The notes under the pieces: generated by a model
Databases searched by the model: none
Told to the model about the DNA's origin: nothing
The model's input: the letters and a program-made list of their open reading frames with translations, nothing else
Assembly (NCBI GenBank): GCA_039698075.1
Contig: JBDKTJ010000007.1
Coordinates: 1 to 11,940 of the forward strand
Length of the DNA stretch: 11,940 bases
Source: JAJFVC01 sp039698075
Lineage (GTDB): Bacteria > Planctomycetota > Planctomycetia > Pirellulales > Thermoguttaceae
Direction: 5' to 3'
In this document: one piece after another, positions 6,152-11,940 of the stretch
Numbering within the stretch: position 1 is the first letter of the stretch
Layout: every line of letters starts with the position of its first letter
Made by a program: the position numbers and the translations under genes

Positions 6152-8308
6152 TCAGTCCGGCGTCCAGAGTTTTCCGCCCCCGCCGGCCGCGGGCTGATCG
6201 CCGTCGGGCGTCCATAGCTTGCCGGGTTCGGCCGCAGCCTCTGCCGCCGGAGAAGCCGCCGCCGCCCCCGCTTGCATTGCATCGGGATGGATCGCCGGCG
6301 TGCCGTCGGGCCGCAACAGCCCCACGTCGATCAGCATGTGGGTCAGCGCTTCGGCTACGCCCGGCTCCTCCAGGTGCTGGCTCTGCAAATGCTCGATCAA
6401 TCGCATCGCCGCTTGGCCGTCGCGCGTGGCGAATCGCAGCGACAACTCCATCAAGTCCCACGACGCGTTCGATTCCTTTTTGGCTTCGGTCGCTTGCCGA
6501 CCGCGCTCGATGTAGTCCAACGCCCGCTCGACGTTGTCCTCGGTCCGGGCCAACGTGGCGAACGCATGGAGCCGTTCGTCCGACTCGGCCATGCTCGGTC
6601 GAGCGATGATCGCCTCGGCGAACTTTCGCAGCGCGCCGTGGATGGCGAACGCGCCGGCCCGATAATACGCCGTCGCCAATTCCTTGTCCGACAACGTGTC
6701 GACCTTCACCCGCTCCAATCGCGCGACCGGCAACTCCATGATGGACCGCTGCGAGGCGTCGATCGCCCCCAACAAGGGCAATCCCAGTCGGGTGCGAAGC
6801 TCGTTGAAGTCCAGCGGCGTCGAGAGCCGGCTGGCCCAATGCTCCAAAACCAACACGACCGCCGACCGCCGCACGTCGTCCAACCGATCGCCGGCCTGTG
6901 CGTCCGCCGCCGAACGGCCGTTCAAAACGCCCAGCTTCAGCTTCGGCCATTGTTCGAGAATCGCCCGGCGAACATACGCGTCGGTCAACGTGCGGAGCTG
7001 CTCGGGCGTCGTGCCGCGCGGCGGCTGCCAGGCCGCTCGCAGCAACTTTTGCGTGGCCGACCAGTGTCCGACCGCTTCGACCGCCGGCTCCGGATCGACC
7101 GAATCGCCGAGCGTCTCGCCAAGCAACCGACGCACCGCGTCCAACTCATCGCCGGCGACGCCCAACACGTCCAGATGGGCTTCGCGGTCCGTCTGACGCC
7201 CGAACAACAACGCCTGACCCAACAATCGCGGCGTGGCGTCGATCGTAAGTCCGTCGGCCGTTTCGGGCATGGGCCGGTCCAACAGCATGGACGCGCCTTT
7301 CGGCGGCGGCGATTCTTCGTCGCCAAATCGCGCGGGATCGAACGGCACGGGCCGAATCTGCCGCGACGACAGCAAAAGCTCGTTCGCCCGATCGACGTCC
7401 CGAACGGTCCACGTCGCCTTGAACATCTCGATCCGATCGCCCAGCGGGTCGTCGGTCAAAAACATCGCCTCGGCCTCGGCCTCCACGGCGTCGTCCCATC
7501 CGTCCGCGTCGCGGACCCGCAGCGCGGCGTAATGATGCAAGGCCTCGATCGCTTTGGGGTTATCGGCCAACCAGCCGTCGAGCGACGCCAAATCGCGCCA
7601 CACGACGGCCTGTTCCGGCAACTCGTCGGCCAGCGACTGCAACCGTTCGACGCCGGCGCGCCAATCGGCCATCGCCACCGCTTGCATCGCCTCCTGGAAA
7701 CGATCGATCCACGGCGCATCCGTCGGACAAGCCAACATCGGCGGATCTTCTCGCAACAGCAGCGGAATGTCGGCCGCTTGGCACAACGCCGAAAGCAGTT
7801 GCGCCGGCCGCTCGTCCTCTTGGGCGACGTCCAACTGCAACTGCAACAGCGCCCGGGCGGGCAGCGGAAAACCGTCTCGCAGCATCGCGCCGGCCGTCAA
7901 CCCGACGGCTTGATACGTGCGGCTCGAAATGTTGCCCTGCGAGGCCCGCAACGAACGCAGCGTGAACTCAAACGCCCGGCGAGCGTCCTGGTCGACGGCC
8001 GAAATGGCCAATTCGGCCAAGGCGACGGGATTGTCGGGGTGTTTTTCGAGAAAGAACTCGGCCGACGTCCGCGCGGCGTCCAACTGTCCGGTCGCCCGCA
8101 GCAAACTGGTTTTGATCGCCAACAGGCATTCGCGATGCCGGCCCGGCTCTTGTTCGAGCAACTGGTCGATGTGCGTCAGACAAGCCAGATACTGCTCGCC
8201 TTCGACCATGCGGTCGATTTTTTGCAACTCGGCGAGAAAGTCGCCGCAACAAAACTTGATCTTCTTGCCCGTCCCGCCGGGACAAATCGAATATGCGTCG
8301 ATGGCCAT
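6152..8308 (-). CDS. SEC-C-motif/TPR-like protein of unknown function with doubled GKLWTPD tail
   Basis: 718-residue, apparently soluble protein. The N-terminus (residues 9-21, CPGGTGKKIKFCC) is a SEC-C metal-binding motif in which the second Cys of the usual CPCGSGKK pattern is replaced by Gly, leaving C9, C20 and C21. Residues 25-130 resemble TPR helices (EGEQYLACLTHIDQLLEQEPG, TGQLDAARTSAEFFLEKHPDN), and helical repeats recur around 215-270 and 590-670. The middle (about 330-560) is helical without a motif I recognise. The Ala/Gly-rich end carries GKLWTPD twice, at 696-702 and as the last seven residues 712-718, with different codons. The start ATG 8308 puts the SEC-C motif right at the N-terminus. 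It follows floA by 45 bp on the same strand, so it is probably co-transcribed. A scaffold or adaptor role is a guess. Confidence 0.85.
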   Translation of the reverse strand: MAIDAYSICPGGTGKKIKFCCGDFLAELQKIDRMVEGEQYLACLTHIDQLLEQEPGRHRECLLAIKTSLLRATGQLDAARTSAEFFLEKHPDNPVALAELAISAVDQDARRAFEFTLRSLRASQGNISSRTYQAVGLTAGAMLRDGFPLPARALLQLQLDVAQEDERPAQLLSALCQAADIPLLLREDPPMLACPTDAPWIDRFQEAMQAVAMADWRAGVERLQSLADELPEQAVVWRDLASLDGWLADNPKAIEALHHYAALRVRDADGWDDAVEAEAEAMFLTDDPLGDRIEMFKATWTVRDVDRANELLLSSRQIRPVPFDPARFGDEESPPPKGASMLLDRPMPETADGLTIDATPRLLGQALLFGRQTDREAHLDVLGVAGDELDAVRRLLGETLGDSVDPEPAVEAVGHWSATQKLLRAAWQPPRGTTPEQLRTLTDAYVRRAILEQWPKLKLGVLNGRSAADAQAGDRLDDVRRSAVVLVLEHWASRLSTPLDFNELRTRLGLPLLGAIDASQRSIMELPVARLERVKVDTLSDKELATAYYRAGAFAIHGALRKFAEAIIARPSMAESDERLHAFATLARTEDNVERALDYIERGRQATEAKKESNASWDLMELSLRFATRDGQAAMRLIEHLQSQHLEEPGVAEALTHMLIDVGLLRPDGTPAIHPDAMQAGAAAASPAAEAAAEPGKLWTPDGDQPAAGGGGKLWTPD

Positions 8309-8353
8309 GACAAAGTGGCTAGGGGTGAGAGTGAGTGGTAAGTAGCTGGTTGA

Positions 8354-9325
8354 TTATTTTCCGGCGAGATTGCCTTCACGGAAGGCGTCGGCCATGGCCA
8401 GCGGCACCTCGGCCTCGGCCAACACCACCTGCGCGCGATTTCGGGCCACCTGGGCCTTCATCTCCTGCTCGCGCGCGGTGGCCAACGCGCGACGCTCCTC
8501 GGCCTTCGCCCGAGCCACGCGCGTGTCGGCCTCGGCCTGATCGGCTTGGAGCCGGGCGCCGATGTTCTCGCCCACGTCGATGTCGGCGATGTCGATCGAG
8601 ACGATCTCGAACGCCGTTTGGGCGTCCAGGCCGCGGTTGAGGACTGCCTTCGAGATTCGATCCGGATTTTCCATCACTTGCAGATGGCTGTCCGACGAAC
8701 CGATCGCCGTGATGATGCCCTCGCCGACCCTTGCGATGATCGTTTCTTCGGTCGCCCCGCCGATCAATTGCTCGATGTTCGTTCGGACGGTGACCCGCGC
8801 GCGAACTTTCAGCTCGACGCCGTTCTTGGCGATCGCGCTCAAGGTGGTCCGGCTCGATCGTTTTGGATCGGGGCAATCGATCACCTTCGGATAGACGCTG
8901 GTTTGTACGGCGTCGAGCACGTCGCGGCCGGCCAAGTCGATGGCGGCGGCGCGGTCGAAGTCCAAATCGATGTCCGCCCGATGCGCGGCGATGATCGCGC
9001 GGATCACGTTGGGTACGTTGCCGCCGGCCAGGTAATGCGCCTCCAACCGGCGCGTGCTGATGCCCGTGCGGTCTTCCGGCCCGATGCCCGCCTGCACCGC
9101 CATGATCTTGCCCAGCACGATCGTCTGGGCGTTGACGCGTCGCAGCTTCATGCCGACCAAACTCAGCAGGCTGATGTTGGCGCTGGACATATAGGCCCGG
9201 AACCAAATGCCGCCGAAATTGATCGCGATCACCACGACGACCAGCGCGACCACCACGAGCGCCAACGCGCCGATCATCCAGGGCAACGAACCAGCCGCCA
9301 GCGGAATCGACATCGCATGAGCCAT
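8354..9325 (-). CDS. floA: Flotillin-like protein FloA (SPFH/YqfA family)
   Basis: 323-residue membrane-associated scaffold protein of functional membrane microdomains. A hydrophobic N-terminal hairpin or segment (about residues 14-40, LPWMIGALALVVVALVVVVIAINF) is followed by the FloA-specific region LVGMKLRRVNAQTIVLGKIMAVQAGI (56-81) and LEAHYLAGGNVPNVIRAIIAAHRADIDLDFDRAAAIDLAGRDVLDAVQTSV. The SPFH/band-7-like core follows (GVELKVRARVTVRTNIEQLIGGATEETIIARVGEGI, 169-204) with the GENIGARLQADQAEADTRVARAKAEERRA coiled coil (252-280), then EAEVPLAMADAFREGNLAGK. Length matches Bacillus FloA (about 331). The ATG at 9325 is chosen because GGGAGG stands 8-9 nt upstream; the frame is open further to 9454. 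An nfeD gene, often next to flotillin genes, is not adjacent here. Confidence 0.95.
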   Translation of the reverse strand: MAHAMSIPLAAGSLPWMIGALALVVVALVVVVIAINFGGIWFRAYMSSANISLLSLVGMKLRRVNAQTIVLGKIMAVQAGIGPEDRTGISTRRLEAHYLAGGNVPNVIRAIIAAHRADIDLDFDRAAAIDLAGRDVLDAVQTSVYPKVIDCPDPKRSSRTTLSAIAKNGVELKVRARVTVRTNIEQLIGGATEETIIARVGEGIITAIGSSDSHLQVMENPDRISKAVLNRGLDAQTAFEIVSIDIADIDVGENIGARLQADQAEADTRVARAKAEERRALATAREQEMKAQVARNRAQVVLAEAEVPLAMADAFREGNLAGK

Positions 9326-9333
9326 GACATTTT

Positions 9334-9339
9334 CCTCCC
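9334..9339 (-). promoter_or_regulatory. Shine-Dalgarno site of floA
   Basis: GGGAGG on the minus strand, followed by AAAATGTC and then the ATG at 9325. It is one of the few strong ribosome binding sites in this window. It decides the floA start in favour of 9325 rather than the upstream in-frame ATG at 9454. An out-of-frame ATG at 9330 lies between them. Confidence 0.65.
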
Positions 9340-9484
9340 GCAGGGGACGCCAACGTAGGACGGGTTGCTGATAGGACGACGCTCCAGCATAGCCGAACGG
9401 GCGGCCCGCGAAAAGACCCTGCCCCCCCTGGCAAACCCCCTCCGCATCCTTCATATTCTAAAATCTTATGACCATTCACACGCA

Positions 9485-9542
9485 CACGTCATTGTCTGTC
9501 TGCTTTCGTGGAAAAACAGGCTGATTTTCATCCAATGACGTG
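9485..9542. repeat. Perfect 10-bp inverted repeat upstream of the lactate permease gene
   Basis: CACGTCATTG at 9485-9494 and its exact reverse complement CAATGACGTG at 9533-9542 are separated by 38 bp. The right arm ends 56 bp before the permease ATG. A second short palindrome, GGACA-GGT-TGTCC (9543-9555), follows directly. The spacing suits a looped or paired operator better than a terminator, since no T-run follows. Confidence 0.5.
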
Positions 9543-9598
9543 GGACAGGTTGTCCGACCCGTCCGGCGTTCGCGCCCGCTGAACTTGGAGCCCACATC

Positions 9599-11332
9599 AT
9601 GGAATGGGTGCAAATCTACGATCCTTTAGGCTCGGGCCTCTTGTCATCGGTCGTCGCCGGATTGCCGATTGTCGTGCTGTTGGGGTTGCTCTTGCTGGGC
9701 ACTCCGGCGCCTCGGGCCGCGGCGATCGGGCTGACCACGGCGCTGGTCGTCTCGATCGGAGTGTTCCACATGCCCGTCCCTTCGGCATTGGCCGCCGCCG
9801 GCTACGGAGCGTGTTTCGGACTGCTGCCGATCGGTTGGATCATCCTGCCGGCCGTGTTTTTATTTTACTTGACCGTCCATTCGGGCCAATTCGAGGTCCT
9901 AAAGCGATCCGTGGCCGCGTTGTCGCCCGATCGCCGGATGCAGGCCCTTTTGATCGCCTTCTGTTTCGGCACGTTGCTGGAAGGCGCGGCCGGTTTCGGG
10001 GCGCCCGTGGCCATCTGCTCGGCGCTGTTGATCGGCATCGGATTCTCGCCGCTCTACGCCGCCAGCCTGGCGCTGATCGCCAACACGTCGCCGGTCGCGT
10101 TCGGCTCGCTGGGCATCCCGATCCGCACGTTGGCCGAGGTGGCCGGCATGCCCGAGATGGTGCTGGGCCAAATGGCCGGCCGACAGTTGGCCGTCTTTTC
10201 GCTGATCATTCCCGCCTGGCTCGTGATGGCCATGTCGGGCTGGCGCGGCGCCGTCGGCTGTTGGCCCGCCCTGCTGCTTTGCGGCGGCAGCTACGCCGTC
10301 ATCCAGTTCCTGATGTCCAACTACCACGGGCCCGCGTTGGTTTGCGTCGCCGCCGGACTGGGCTCGCTGACGATCATGGTCGTTTTTTTGCGGTTCTGGC
10401 AGCCGCGCGACGTCTGGCGTTTCCCGGAGGAAGACGAGGCGGCTTCCACGAAGGACACGAAGAACACGAAGGCGGACAACGACGTGAGGGAGGAACATGA
10501 GGTCCCCTTGACTCCTCGACGCGTGGCCTACGCTTGGACGCCTTGGCTGCTGCTGGCCGCGATGGTTTTTCTTTGGAGCTGGCCCGCCTGGCGGACGTTT
10601 TTGAACGGCGGCACGCCCGAGCGGCCCAATTTCCTGGCAGGCATCGGAAAAATCTCGATTCCCGTGCCGGGTCTCAACGGACGCATCTATCGCACCAGCC
10701 CCGTCGTACCGGTCCCGCCCGGGTCGGATCGCGCCTCGAAACCCGAAAAAGCCGTCTACGAACTGAACTGGCTGTCGGCGACCGGCACCAGTTTGTTCTT
10801 GGCCTCCGTGCTTTCCGGGTTTTGGCTTCGCATCGGGTTCAAAAGTTTTTGGGTGCAATTCGGCCAGACGTTGATCCGCGTGCGCTGGGCGTTGCTGACC
10901 ATTGCGTGCATGTTGGCGCTGGCCTTTACGACGAAATACAGCGGCACGGACGCCACGTTGGGACTGGCCTTCACGCACACCGGCTGGCTCTATCCGCTGT
11001 TCGCCCCGATGTTGGGCTGGCTCGGCGTCGCGCTGACCGGCTCCGACACCTCGTGCAACGCCCTGTTCGGCAGCCTCCAACGCATCACGGCCGAACAACT
11101 GCATCTGAATCCGGTGCTGATCGTGACCAGCAACAGCACGGGCGGCGTGATGGGCAAAATGATCGACGCCCAAAGCATCGTCGTGGCCGCCACCGCCACC
11201 GGCCAGTCGGGCGGCGAGGGCCGCATCTTGCGATTCGTCTTCCTGCACAGCCTCGCCATGGCCTTCTTGGTCGGTCTGCTCACGTTCGCCCAAGCCTATT
11301 GGCTGACCTGGACCATCCCGGCGATCCCTTAG
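9599..11332 (+). CDS. lctP: L-lactate permease (LctP family)
   Basis: 577-residue integral membrane transporter, expected to import L-lactate (and possibly D-lactate or glycolate) by proton symport. Roughly a dozen hydrophobic helices span the sequence. Family signatures are present: FGTLLEGAAGFGAPVAI (123-139), LGIPIRTLAEV near 171-181, NWLSATGTSLFLAS (390-403), LTGSDTSCNALFGSLQ (479-494) and NSTGGVMGKMIDAQSIVVAA (512-531). The ATG at 9599 is preceded by GGAG with 8 nt spacing. The hydrophilic loop at about 268-308 holds an odd segment, TKDTKNTKA (284-292), encoded by a 9-bp-periodic DNA repeat; it sits between transmembrane helices, where an insertion would be tolerated. The length is slightly above the family norm (about 530-560). 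No lactate-utilisation genes are adjacent, so the physiological pairing is unknown. It is divergent from floA. Confidence 0.95.
   Translation: MEWVQIYDPLGSGLLSSVVAGLPIVVLLGLLLLGTPAPRAAAIGLTTALVVSIGVFHMPVPSALAAAGYGACFGLLPIGWIILPAVFLFYLTVHSGQFEVLKRSVAALSPDRRMQALLIAFCFGTLLEGAAGFGAPVAICSALLIGIGFSPLYAASLALIANTSPVAFGSLGIPIRTLAEVAGMPEMVLGQMAGRQLAVFSLIIPAWLVMAMSGWRGAVGCWPALLLCGGSYAVIQFLMSNYHGPALVCVAAGLGSLTIMVVFLRFWQPRDVWRFPEEDEAASTKDTKNTKADNDVREEHEVPLTPRRVAYAWTPWLLLAAMVFLWSWPAWRTFLNGGTPERPNFLAGIGKISIPVPGLNGRIYRTSPVVPVPPGSDRASKPEKAVYELNWLSATGTSLFLASVLSGFWLRIGFKSFWVQFGQTLIRVRWALLTIACMLALAFTTKYSGTDATLGLAFTHTGWLYPLFAPMLGWLGVALTGSDTSCNALFGSLQRITAEQLHLNPVLIVTSNSTGGVMGKMIDAQSIVVAATATGQSGGEGRILRFVFLHSLAMAFLVGLLTFAQAYWLTWTIPAIP
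10446..10472 (+). repeat. Three 9-bp ACGAAG direct repeats inside the permease coding region
   Basis: Three consecutive 9-bp units, CCACGAAGG, ACACGAAGA and ACACGAAGG, form a 27-bp element in frame with the permease, encoding Thr-Lys-Asp/Asn/Ala triplets in a cytoplasmic-type loop. As I recall it, near-identical ACGAAG-rich elements occur as dispersed, mostly intergenic repeats in planctomycete and some other environmental genomes; that is recollection, not a search. Confidence 0.7.
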
Positions 11333-11353
11333 GGGGCGGGCATCGTTTTTTTT
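11322..11353 (+). terminator. Likely rho-independent terminator overlapping the lactate permease stop
   Basis: CGATCCC (11322-11328) pairs with GGG-c-ATCG (11338-11345): seven base pairs with one bulged C and a 9-nt loop that contains the TAG stop. An uninterrupted run of eight T follows (11346-11353). The stem is short and bulged, so strength is uncertain. Confidence 0.5.
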
Positions 11354-11408
11354 GGGACTCGCCAAGAAATCGTCGGCTGGCACGAAATAAATCTCAGGAG
11401 GTTTTTTC

Positions 11409-11471
11409 TTGGGGTTAAAGCGTTTGTGCCCCCCCGTGCGAGAAAAAATTACCGAGGGTCAATCTCCGTAG
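11409..11471 (+). CDS. Possible 20-codon leader peptide ORF
   Basis: A consensus AGGAGG (11396-11401) stands 7 nt before a TTG at 11409 that opens a 20-codon frame ending at TAG (11469-11471). The peptide would read as a short basic/polar chain with a CPP motif. Because such perfect Shine-Dalgarno sites are scarce in this window, the site may be used, but a TTG start and no conservation data make this weak. The same region can fold, with GGCAC (11379-11383) pairing with GTGCC (11426-11430) around the AGGAGG, which would fit a leader-type control of the gene at 11576. Confidence 0.15.
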   Translation: MGLKRLCPPVREKITEGQSP

Positions 11472-11483
11472 AGGGGGAATTCG

Positions 11484-11518
11484 TTGACTTTTTCCCATAT
11501 ATTCTCCATGCTTAATAA
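11484..11518 (+). promoter_or_regulatory. Weak promoter candidate for the membrane protein at 11576
   Basis: TTGACT (11484-11489) is a good -35 hexamer in an AT-rich patch. The -10 is ambiguous: CATGCT at 17-bp spacing is poor, and the better TAATAA (11513-11518) is 23 bp away. It is the only promoter-like stretch between the permease terminator and the next gene. Confidence 0.25.
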
Positions 11519-11575
11519 ACAAACACCTCGTGCTTGTGCCCGTATTCTCGGGAAAATAGGGGGGAGAAAACAGGA

Positions 11576-11940
11576 ATGACAATGCTCTTCCTTGTCAGCG
11601 CCGCCCTCGGTGGGACGGTGCTTGTGCTCCAGTTTCTGATGACCTTGATCGGCATCGGCGGCCATGCGTTGGACGTCGACGTGCCGCAGGACATTGGGCA
11701 CGATTTCGGCGGCGACTTTCACGGCGATCATCCCGGCGGCGCCGAGCACGCCCCCGAACACAACACGCTCGGATTGTTCAAAATTCTGTCATTCCGAACG
11801 ATCGTCGCCGCGCTGGCGTTTTTCGGACTGGCCGGCCTGACCGCCCAATCCACCGACGCCTCGACGCCCATGCAACTGTCGGTGGCCACCGCCGCCGGAC
11901 TCGCCGCGATGGTCGGGGTCTATTGGATCATGCGCGGCAT
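11576..11940 (+). CDS. Membrane protein with His/Asp-rich loop, YuaF/NfeD-like flotillin partner (N-terminal part)
   Basis: An ATG at 11576 opens a frame that runs to the right edge (121 complete codons). GGGGAG and CAGGA lie upstream as possible ribosome binding sites. The predicted layout is TM1 (residues 3-27, MLFLVSAALGGTVLVLQFLMTLIGI), a hydrophilic loop (28-65) with six His and many Asp, TM2 (about 73-90, FRTIVAALAFFGLAGLTA) and TM3 (about 101-119). This resembles the membrane part of the YuaF/OB-fold proteins encoded just before flotillins, which continue with a C-terminal OB-fold (NfeD-like) domain; here that part is outside the window. The opening and the SFRTIVAALAFFGLAGL segment match what I remember of such planctomycete proteins. 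The assignment is moderate because the diagnostic domain is not visible. Confidence 0.7.
   Translation, partial: MTMLFLVSAALGGTVLVLQFLMTLIGIGGHALDVDVPQDIGHDFGGDFHGDHPGGAEHAPEHNTLGLFKILSFRTIVAALAFFGLAGLTAQSTDASTPMQLSVATAAGLAAMVGVYWIMRG

Noticed and set aside
6272..8341. Long plus-strand open frame of 689 codons
   Set aside because: It lies antisense to the SEC-C/TPR gene, is low-complexity (Arg/Gln/Gly-rich) and shows no domain. It is a typical GC-rich shadow frame.
10446..10472. CRISPR-like or tandem-repeat array
   Set aside because: Only three 9-bp units without spacers, inside a coding frame; this is not a CRISPR array.
9899..11383. Minus-strand open frame of 494 codons
   Set aside because: It is antisense to the well-supported lactate permease, with His/Gln/Gly-rich composition and no motif.
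11459..11761. Minus-strand open frame of 100 codons
   Set aside because: It is antisense to the start of the YuaF/NfeD-like membrane protein, whose three TM segments and codon use are more convincing.

Overview
This is a GC-rich chromosomal window that most resembles a planctomycete. The indicators are a prepilin-like protein whose C-terminus recalls the DUF1559 family, a FloA-type flotillin, a degenerate SEC-C/TPR protein, small secreted proteins of unknown function, few strong Shine-Dalgarno sites, and a 9-bp-periodic ACGAAG repeat. This assignment is inference from gene content; no rRNA, tRNA, CRISPR array, phage or insertion sequence was seen.

Left part (1-2485). A minus-strand unit holds tyrA (prephenate/arogenate dehydrogenase), followed by the start of a secreted protein that runs off the left edge. 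Divergent from it is a plus-strand pair: a secreted SGNH/GDSL hydrolase and a hotdog-fold acyl-CoA thioesterase. The 203-bp divergent spacer carries a good sigma-70-type promoter for each direction.

Middle part (2482-6036). A minus-strand pair encodes a prepilin-like protein and a small membrane-anchored Pro/charged protein. The latter shares its stop-codon bases (CTAG) with the thioesterase. Divergent from this pair, a compact plus-strand operon encodes a secreted protein of unknown function, an ECF-type sigma factor and a one-TM protein. The one-TM protein overlaps the sigma gene by 8 bp and is the natural candidate for its anti-sigma factor.

Right part (6152-11940). A minus-strand pair is floA followed by a 718-residue SEC-C/TPR-like protein ending in a doubled GKLWTPD peptide. 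Divergent from floA is a 577-residue L-lactate permease, whose upstream region has a perfect 10-bp inverted repeat and whose coding region contains an in-frame 9-bp-periodic repeat. A likely terminator overlaps its stop codon. The window ends inside a membrane protein with a His/Asp-rich loop, resembling the YuaF/NfeD-like partners of flotillins.

No complete new defence or mobile system is evident. The best leads are the floA-linked SEC-C variant with its repeated tail, the repeat inside the lactate permease gene, the palindromes before that gene, and the three-gene sigma-factor operon.
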